Assembly (NCBI GenBank): GCA_003170035.1
Contig: PMZX01000221.1
Location: forward strand, 14,194-20,184
DNA length: 5,991 nucleotides
Reading direction: 5' to 3'
Source: Myxococcales bacterium
GTDB lineage: Bacteria; Myxococcota_A; Polyangia; Fen-1088
Shown here: in pieces, positions 1 to 4,093 of the stretch
Numbering within the stretch: the first letter of the stretch is position 1
How the letters are laid out: each line of letters starts with the position of its first letter
Position numbers and translations under genes: made by a program
The notes under the pieces: generated by a model
The model's input: only the letters and a program-made list of their open reading frames with translations
Database searches by the model: none
Told to the model about the DNA's origin: nothing

Positions 1-1241
1 CGCAGAACCAGGAGCACGTCGTGCGCGCTGCCCACCGAGCTATCCCGCCTGAGCAAGGCGTAGCAGATGTCTTCCACGCAGTTGACGAAGGCAGGCGCTT
101 CCGGTTCGGCAGTCTGCTCGAGGAAGGCAGAGAACAGACGCTGCTCCCAGTCCTCGGGCACGAAGTCGAATCCGTTGTGCGCGGCCTGACGGAGGTCGTC
201 GAGGACGCTGTCCTGGCGGGCGCGCAAGGCGGCGGCGAAATCCTGAGTCTCACCCGGCAGGGGCCAGTACAGCACGCGCTCGCGGCTTCTTGTGTTGCAC
301 CCGCAAGAGCGCCGGCGCACGAATTCCGTCTCGAAGGTGATGGCGCGTTCGAGCAGCGGGGTTCCGTGCAGGGCTCCGGCCAGGGTGCGCACGGCGTGGC
401 GGACCTGTTCGGTCACCGGCTGGCGCACGGTGGTCAGCGGTACGCGCGCGTAGCGGGCGAAGTCTAGATCGTCGAATCCCACCAGCGAGAGATCGCGCGG
501 CACCCGAACCCCGCGCCGGTCGAGCTCGTCGAGCGCCCCCAAAGCCATGACGTCGTTGGCGCACACGATGGCATCCACCTCACCCGGCCCCAGCCCGCGG
601 CGGTCGAATAGCTCGGCCACCGCCAGGCCGCCGCTGGGGCGGGTGAAATTGCCAATTCCCATCCGGCGCGAATCGGCGTGAATGCCCTGCTCGGCCAGCG
701 CGCGCGCAAACCCACGATAGCGCGCCTGTGCTTCGGGGTTCCCGGGCGGGCCGGCAATCATGGCAATCTTGCGCCGGTCGTGGGCCTCGATGAGGTGCTT
801 GACGGCGGTGTACATCCCAACCTCGTTGTCGATAAGCAACGAGAACAGGCCGGGTACTTCCACCCCCAGGCAGACGCGCGGCAGAGGAGCGTAGCGCTGC
901 GCGAACGAGGCGATCTGGGCCAGCGTCACGTGGTGGCCGATGGTATGCGCGCAAATGAGCAGGGCGTCCACGTTGTGCGGGCCCACGAGGTCGAACACGA
1001 AGCCCTTGGGATGCTGCAACTCGATGCCCAGCATGCCGCCGGAGATGGCCACGAAGTCCAGGTTCTGCTCACGCGCCTCGCGCTCCGCGGCCACCAGCAC
1101 CTGTTTCTGAAACTCGTCGTCAAAGGCGTCCGCCAGAAGCCCCAGACGAGGCCCCCGACGAGGAAGACCGGCTTGCTGCGGCTCATCCATGGGCGTCACT
1201 TGTGGCGATAGCGAGATTGCCTCTGAATCCATTGTGCTCAT
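1..1241 (-). CDS. LacI/GalR-type periplasmic-binding-fold sensor without HTH (partial, C-terminus beyond left edge)
   Basis: The reading frame is open from about 1313 down to base 1, giving 413 residues plus a partial codon from the ATG at 1241. The type 1 periplasmic-binding fold starts near residue 31 (PRLGLLADAFDDEFQ). It includes IAMIAGPPGNPEAQARYRGF mid-domain, CANDVMALGALDELDRRG around residue 230, VPRDLSLVGFDDLDFARY around 247-263 and PLTTVRQPV after that. These are hallmark blocks of LacI/GalR ligand-binding domains, which normally bind sugars or nucleosides. The fold ends in RRRSCGC (Cys313, Cys315), followed by a helical stretch of about 95 residues. No helix-turn-helix precedes the fold, and an in-frame TAG at about 1316 rules out one upstream. 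Known proteins with this layout carry a C-terminal signalling domain (GGDEF, PAS, GAF or kinase); here that part is outside the window. Start choice is uncertain: in-frame ATGs also lie at 1310 (weak AAGG upstream), 1232 and 1190. Codons are strongly G/C-ending from about 1190 onward, which argues against the 1310 start. Confidence 0.85.
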   Translation of the reverse strand, partial: MSTMDSEAISLSPQVTPMDEPQQAGLPRRGPRLGLLADAFDDEFQKQVLVAAEREAREQNLDFVAISGGMLGIELQHPKGFVFDLVGPHNVDALLICAHTIGHHVTLAQIASFAQRYAPLPRVCLGVEVPGLFSLLIDNEVGMYTAVKHLIEAHDRRKIAMIAGPPGNPEAQARYRGFARALAEQGIHADSRRMGIGNFTRPSGGLAVAELFDRRGLGPGEVDAIVCANDVMALGALDELDRRGVRVPRDLSLVGFDDLDFARYARVPLTTVRQPVTEQVRHAVRTLAGALHGTPLLERAITFETEFVRRRSCGCNTRSRERVLYWPLPGETQDFAAALRARQDSVLDDLRQAAHNGFDFVPEDWEQRLFSAFLEQTAEPEAPAFVNCVEDICYALLRRDSSVGSAHDVLLVL

Positions 1242-1410
1242 TTCGGGCTGCGCATCGCAAGGGTTGCGGATCTTTCCGAGAATCTCGCTTGGGACCACAT
1301 CTCCTACCATCAACTACCTTCCATGACTTCGGGGAAAGGGGGCTGCGGCCAGCTCTGCGCCCGACAACCCTGTCGGGGAGGCTGGAGACCGCGAAGTTTC
1401 AAACGGCCAA

Positions 1411-1420
1411 TATCGCGATA
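1411..1420. promoter_or_regulatory. Perfect 10-bp palindrome TATCGCGATA, possible operator
   Basis: The sequence TATCGCGATA is its own reverse complement and is centred about 104 bases upstream of the lipoprotein A start. The core TCGCGA preceded by AATA also occurs upstream of lipoprotein B (plus-strand AATATCGCGA ending at 3786, centre about 87 bases from that start). A role as a regulator binding site is inference. A 10-bp palindrome can occur by chance in GC-rich DNA. Confidence 0.25.
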
Positions 1421-1507
1421 AATACGAGAGGCCAGCTTGAGTTCTTGACCGTTCCTGATATGAGAAGCCTTCTGGAAGCAAGTGGGTTCTGAATAGCTTC
1501 CGGAAAC

Positions 1508-1511
1508 GGAG
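1508..1511 (+). promoter_or_regulatory. Ribosome binding site of lipoprotein A
   Basis: GGAG lies 8 bases before the ATG at 1520 (ACGGAG, then TTCTCGCC). This supports the chosen start, which is also followed directly by a credible lipoprotein signal peptide. Confidence 0.6.
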
Positions 1512-1519
1512 TTCTCGCC

Positions 1520-2638
1520 ATGTCTACTCGTCGCGTTTCATTGATCTCAGGAATTGGACTTGAATCGTTCGTGTTATTCGCTCTGCTGCTGGGCTGCAGC
1601 TCGTCGACCATGAATGCCAATCCACCGAAGAGCAGCGGGGGCAGCACGAACGGCACGACCGGCGGTCTTTCCAGTACAGCGGGCGGTGCTGGGGGCAACG
1701 TCGGCAGCACGGCGGGCTCTACCGGTGGCACCAACGCCACGGGAGCTGCCGCCACAGCAGGTACGGGTGGAGTCGCGGTCACGGCCACTGGCGGAACCGT
1801 TGCGACGACTACGGACGGAACCGTCACAACGGGCACCGGTGGCTCGATTGGCGCAACCGGTGGTGCGGCTACCGGCACGGGCGGTAGTTCAACCGCTGCC
1901 ACGGGTGGCGCAACCGCAGTAGATTGTAACCCACCGGTTGCGACTCATTGCACGGGAACCCTGCCCCCGGCTGCATTGATTTCCGATTTTTCAATCGCCA
2001 CGGGTGCCACTGCGCCGGTTGTGTTTGGAACCTGGGGTCAGAGCATCTTTGGTGGCGCCTATACCTATCCGGGGACTGGCCCCGCCTGCGGCACAGGGAT
2101 CGTGAGCGCTTATCCGCTCACTCAAACGACAACCGGTGGAAATTGGAACATCCAGGGAACCGTTGGTACCTATTCCGGACTGGGGCTTTGGTGGAGTTGC
2201 AATACCAGTACCGCGGCGGCGCCAGCCTATGCAGGCGCGTGCGCCATTGATGCGTCGGCATACACGGGAATTTCATTCACTGTTTCCGGAAGTATTGGCC
2301 CGGTTTCGAAAGGTACAGGCACCGTAGGACTAATGATGGGCGTCTCAACTCCGAGTACGACGGCACCTACCACGGATTCGGCGGGCAATCCCAAGAATTG
2401 CGGGACTTGCACGGCCGCCACTTGCGGCTCTAGCGTCGCAGTGCCGGTGACGGCAACCGCGACTACCGTAACGTTCACCTGGGCACAGTTGGGCGTCACA
2501 ACGCCGAATGCGATTACCGGAATCTCATTCTCATTCACGGATCCTTTCAGCCTAAATAATGGCTACGCAACCTCCCCGTTCATTGCGACTCCGTACCCTG
2601 TCAATATCTCGATCGACGATCTCCAATTCACCCCGTAG
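1520..2638 (+). CDS. Secreted lipoprotein A with Gly/Thr-rich linker and beta-rich, possibly carbohydrate-binding, domain
   Basis: 372 residues. Residues 1-25 form a lipoprotein signal peptide (RR near the N-terminus, hydrophobic VLFALLLG) with lipobox LLGC, so Cys26 is the predicted lipidated residue; SSST follows. Residues about 27-134 are a low-complexity Gly/Thr/Ala/Ser linker with repeated TGG and ATGG units. Residues about 153-372 form a beta-rich domain: LISDF, FGGAYTYP, NWNIQGTVGTYSGLG (208-222), GISFTVSGS, a Cys cluster NCGTCTAATCG (293-303), VPVTAT, and the C-terminal NISIDDLQFTP. The pattern, ending in an IDDL strand, resembles jelly-roll carbohydrate-binding modules of the CBM11 or galactose-binding type; that match is inference from overall look. 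There is no catalytic motif. The product is probably anchored in a membrane with the domain displayed on a flexible stalk. Codon use is less GC-biased than in the sensor and helicase genes. It is a clear paralogue of the convergent gene at 2762-3697. Confidence 0.85.
   Translation: MSTRRVSLISGIGLESFVLFALLLGCSSSTMNANPPKSSGGSTNGTTGGLSSTAGGAGGNVGSTAGSTGGTNATGAAATAGTGGVAVTATGGTVATTTDGTVTTGTGGSIGATGGAATGTGGSSTAATGGATAVDCNPPVATHCTGTLPPAALISDFSIATGATAPVVFGTWGQSIFGGAYTYPGTGPACGTGIVSAYPLTQTTTGGNWNIQGTVGTYSGLGLWWSCNTSTAAAPAYAGACAIDASAYTGISFTVSGSIGPVSKGTGTVGLMMGVSTPSTTAPTTDSAGNPKNCGTCTAATCGSSVAVPVTATATTVTFTWAQLGVTTPNAITGISFSFTDPFSLNNGYATSPFIATPYPVNISIDDLQFTP
1598..1921 (+). repeat. Low-complexity Gly/Thr/Ala/Ser linker-coding stretch in lipoprotein A
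   Basis: This part encodes residues about 27-134. It is made of irregular GGC/GGT, ACC/ACG and GCC codons with units such as ACGGGTGG and ACCGGTGG scattered through it. It is not a strict tandem array. The likely role is a flexible stalk between the lipid anchor and the folded domain. The high Thr/Ser content would permit O-glycosylation, but nothing in the sequence shows this. Confidence 0.6.
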
Positions 2639-2680
2639 AGCGGGTGGAGGCCGCGGCATCGGGAGCCGCCTCCGCCCGCT
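2639..2680 (+). terminator. Hairpin directly after the lipoprotein A stop codon
   Basis: AGCGGGTGGAGGC (2639-2651) pairs with GCCTCCGCCCGCT (2668-2680), a 13-bp stem with a 16-base loop. The only non-Watson-Crick pair is T2645 with G2674. This is a permitted U-G wobble in the plus-strand RNA but a C-A mismatch in the minus-strand RNA. The hairpin is therefore fully paired only when transcribed with gene A. No U-tract follows, so it may be a mRNA 3'-end stabiliser or a non-canonical terminator. Confidence 0.5.
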
Positions 2681-2715
2681 GGGAGATGAGGTGCGCAGCG
2701 GCGGTTCTGGACAGG

Positions 2716-2751
2716 GCGCCCACCAGTGAATCATTCTTCACTGATGGGCGC
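2716..2751 (-). terminator. Hairpin just after the lipoprotein B stop codon
   Basis: GCGCCCACCAGTGAA (2716-2730) and TTCACTGATGGGCGC (2737-2751) form a 15-bp stem around a 6-base loop. The single irregular pair is C2723 with A2744. On the minus strand this becomes a G-U wobble, so the stem is complete in lipoprotein B mRNA and has one mismatch in plus-strand RNA. It lies about 10 bases past the TAA of lipoprotein B. There is no U-tract on the exit side. Confidence 0.55.
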
Positions 2752-2761
2752 TGCAGTTTCG

Positions 2762-3697
2762 TTACGGAACGAAGGAAAGATCGTCGATCGTTACGTCCAC
2801 CGGATAGGCGACGCCGGTGCCTGACCAGGTAAAGTAGAATGACATGCCGGTGAGCTTGCTAGGCGTGACGCCCAGCTGTGGCTTGCCACCTGTCAAGTTC
2901 GCCCACGGAATCGTCACTTTCGTTGGTGTTGCCGTAACCGGGATAGCCGCCGACGGCCCGGTGCAAGTTCCGTCGTACTGGTTGTTTCCTGGTGGATTGC
3001 AGGTGCCGAAGGTTGCTGTGACGGTCGCGGGCGGCACGGTGTTCTTGGCGTACCAAGCGGTTGAGATCGTGTCTTCCGCGGTGCTAACGCTCAGATTTAG
3101 GGTATTGGGTGCTGGTACCGAGCCCGAAACGGTCATTGAAATTCCCTTGAACGTGGAAGCGTCGAGCAGAGCGCAGGCATTCCAGTACATGCCGAGGCCG
3201 GAGTACGTCCCAACCGTTCCCGTGATGTGCCAATTGCTGGCCGTTATGTTGGAGGTGAGAGCAGGTTGCGGAACGGACGCCGAGTCGGGATAGATGTACG
3301 TGCCGCCCGAGAACGTAGTTGTGAAGTTGCCAAAGCTAATTTCCGTCGGCACGATGCCGGCGTCCGTGGGCGTGTATGTGAAATCGGTGATGAGCGGCGT
3401 GGTTGGTGTCGCGCACGTGGTTGCAGTCGGCAAACCACCGCCGGTTGCCACAGCGCCACCGGCCACCGAACTGCTGCCACCCACACCGCCCGCACTTGTG
3501 CTCGCGACTTCCGATGTGCCTGCGGCTCCGCCCGCGGTGCCTGTGGTTCCGCCCGCCGTGCCTGTGGTTCCGCCGGTGCCGTTGTTGCTGCTTGAACTCA
3601 CGCACCCGCAGGCGAAACTTGCCGCAACCGCACCCAGAAGGGCGATTTGGGTGACTGTAAGTAGGTGACTGCCGTTCTTCTGCATCGCGCTAGACAT
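2762..3697 (-). CDS. Secreted lipoprotein B, convergent paralogue of lipoprotein A
   Basis: 311 residues from the ATG at 3697, chosen because GGAGAG sits 7 bases upstream and a signal peptide follows at once; the frame is open further upstream to 3907 but that part is Arg-rich and not signal-like. Residues 12-29 are hydrophobic (IALLGAVAASFA) and lead to CGC; Cys30 or Cys32 is the candidate lipid-anchored residue, with a weaker lipobox than A. Residues about 33-94 are a Gly/Thr/Ser linker with the heptad GGTTGTA repeated. Residues about 101-311 form the same beta-rich domain as lipoprotein A: LITDF, FSGGTYIYP, NWHITGTVGTYSGLGMYW (155-172), GISMTVSGS, IPVTAT, GVTPSKLTGMSFYFT and VTIDDLSFVP at the end. 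No catalytic motif is seen. A surface-exposed binding role is inferred. It probably arose by duplication with A, but divergence at DNA level is large, so the duplication is not recent. Confidence 0.85.
   Translation of the reverse strand: MSSAMQKNGSHLLTVTQIALLGAVAASFACGCVSSSSNNGTGGTTGTAGGTTGTAGGAAGTSEVASTSAGGVGGSSSVAGGAVATGGGLPTATTCATPTTPLITDFTYTPTDAGIVPTEISFGNFTTTFSGGTYIYPDSASVPQPALTSNITASNWHITGTVGTYSGLGMYWNACALLDASTFKGISMTVSGSVPAPNTLNLSVSTAEDTISTAWYAKNTVPPATVTATFGTCNPPGNNQYDGTCTGPSAAIPVTATPTKVTIPWANLTGGKPQLGVTPSKLTGMSFYFTWSGTGVAYPVDVTIDDLSFVP
3517..3579 (-). repeat. Three-copy 21-bp tandem repeat in the lipoprotein B linker
   Basis: On the plus strand TGCCTGTGGTTCCGCC occurs at 3538-3553 and again at 3559-3574, 21 bases apart. 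A degenerate copy TGCCTGCGGCTCCGCC lies at 3517-3532, at the same spacing. On the coding strand the units encode GGTTGTA, GGTTGTA and GGAAGTS. The period is a multiple of three, so copy-number change would lengthen or shorten the stalk without breaking the frame. Confidence 0.75.
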
Positions 3698-3702
3698 GCG
3701 TT

Positions 3703-3708
3703 CTCTCC
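3703..3708 (-). promoter_or_regulatory. Ribosome binding site of lipoprotein B
   Basis: GGAGAG on the minus strand, with the GGAG core ending 7 bases before the ATG at 3697. It decides the start in a frame that is open for another 70 codons upstream. Confidence 0.65.
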
Positions 3709-3818
3709 GAATTGAATGTTTCAACCTAGGGATTCGGGTGCAATCATCGGGACTGCGTTCACCCCGCCGGCGATGGAATATCGCGAGCCGTCGCGGTCTC
3801 CCAAGCGAGCGAGAACGG

Positions 3819-3847
3819 TATTGCAGCAGGTGCAGTAGTTTTGTCAA
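3819..3847 (-). promoter_or_regulatory. Possible promoter of lipoprotein B with perfect -35 TTGACA
   Basis: Reading the minus strand, TTGACA lies at 3847-3842, about 145 bases upstream of the ATG. At 17-18 bases spacing the -10 region reads GCAATAC, a poor match to TATAAT. The -35 is perfect but the -10 is weak, so this is a candidate only. Confidence 0.25.
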
Positions 3848-3947
3848 CGCCTCTTTTGGGTCCGTGGGCCAAGATGACGTGTCAAGTGAGTGGCGCGAAC
3901 CTGGCATAGGGACGTAGTAGATTTAGTCTTCTTTCTCAGGAGGCTTG

Positions 3948-4034
3948 ATGACACGTGGAGAAGAGCGGGCTTGTTCGTCCCATGCTCCCAGACACTTCTC
4001 CCTTCTCCGTCCCCGGCCCAGCCCCCTGCTTTGA
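3948..4034 (+). CDS. Possible 28-residue small ORF behind AGGAGG
   Basis: ATG at 3948 follows a perfect AGGAGG (3938-3943) with a short 4-base spacer. The frame runs 28 codons to a TGA at 4032-4034 and starts MTRGEERACSSHAPRHFS. It is Arg/Ser/Pro-rich with no signal or membrane segment. The stop is 59 bases before the helicase ATG, so it could be a leader ORF. It could equally be chance; the strong ribosome site is the only positive sign. Confidence 0.2.
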   Translation: MTRGEERACSSHAPRHFSLLRPRPSPLL

Positions 4035-4093
4035 ATCCCAGGAAGACACAGCCTCAACTTGCCTTAGCTGAACATTTGCCTAGTATTGGCGGG

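Larger units (their letters stand above)
1242..1519. promoter_or_regulatory. Divergent intergenic region between the LacI-type sensor and lipoprotein A
   Basis: About 278 bases with visibly lower GC than the flanking sensor gene. The region must hold the promoters of both divergent genes. It contains the palindrome TATCGCGATA (1411-1420). It also contains two 11-base blocks, CTCGCTTGGGA (1284-1294) and GGAGACCGCGA (1384-1394), that recur upstream of lipoprotein B. A weak sigma70-like pair is TTGAGT (1437-1442), 16 bases, then TATGAG (1459-1464), oriented towards lipoprotein A; each box matches consensus at only four of six positions. The open frame at 1202-1492 on the plus strand does not look coding. 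Confidence 0.4.
3698..4093. other. Divergent intergenic region between lipoprotein B and the helicase
   Basis: 396 bases with no convincing gene. The left part is the upstream region of lipoprotein B, with its ribosome site, a TCGCGA palindrome (3781-3786), the shared 11-base blocks (3791-3801 and 3799-3809) and two TTGACA hexamers on the minus strand (3885-3880 and 3847-3842). The right part, 3911-4093, holds a tiny ORF behind an AGGAGG and pyrimidine-rich sequence. No clear promoter for the helicase was found. Confidence 0.5.

Noticed and set aside
678..1211. 177-codon frame on the plus strand
   Set aside because: It is antisense to the LacI-type fold, whose conserved blocks are clear on the minus strand.
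1202..1492. 96-codon frame on the plus strand between the sensor and lipoprotein A
   Set aside because: It overlaps the sensor start in antisense, has no convincing ribosome site, and its composition is not gene-like. It covers the region where promoters are expected.
1399..1902. 167-codon Pro/Val-rich frame on the minus strand
   Set aside because: The Pro/Val pattern is simply the complement of the Gly/Thr linker codons of lipoprotein A. No ribosome site or signal was seen.
2844..3293. 149-codon frame on the plus strand
   Set aside because: It is antisense to the folded domain of lipoprotein B, which shares conserved blocks with lipoprotein A.
3698..3907. N-terminal extension of lipoprotein B by 70 residues
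   Set aside because: The frame is open, but the extension is Arg-rich, would bury the signal peptide, and the ATG at 3697 has a good ribosome site.
3957..4008. Inverted repeat GGAGAAG / CTTCTCC upstream of the helicase
   Set aside because: Only 7 bp with a loop of about 38 bases, in purine- or pyrimidine-rich sequence where such matches are common by chance.
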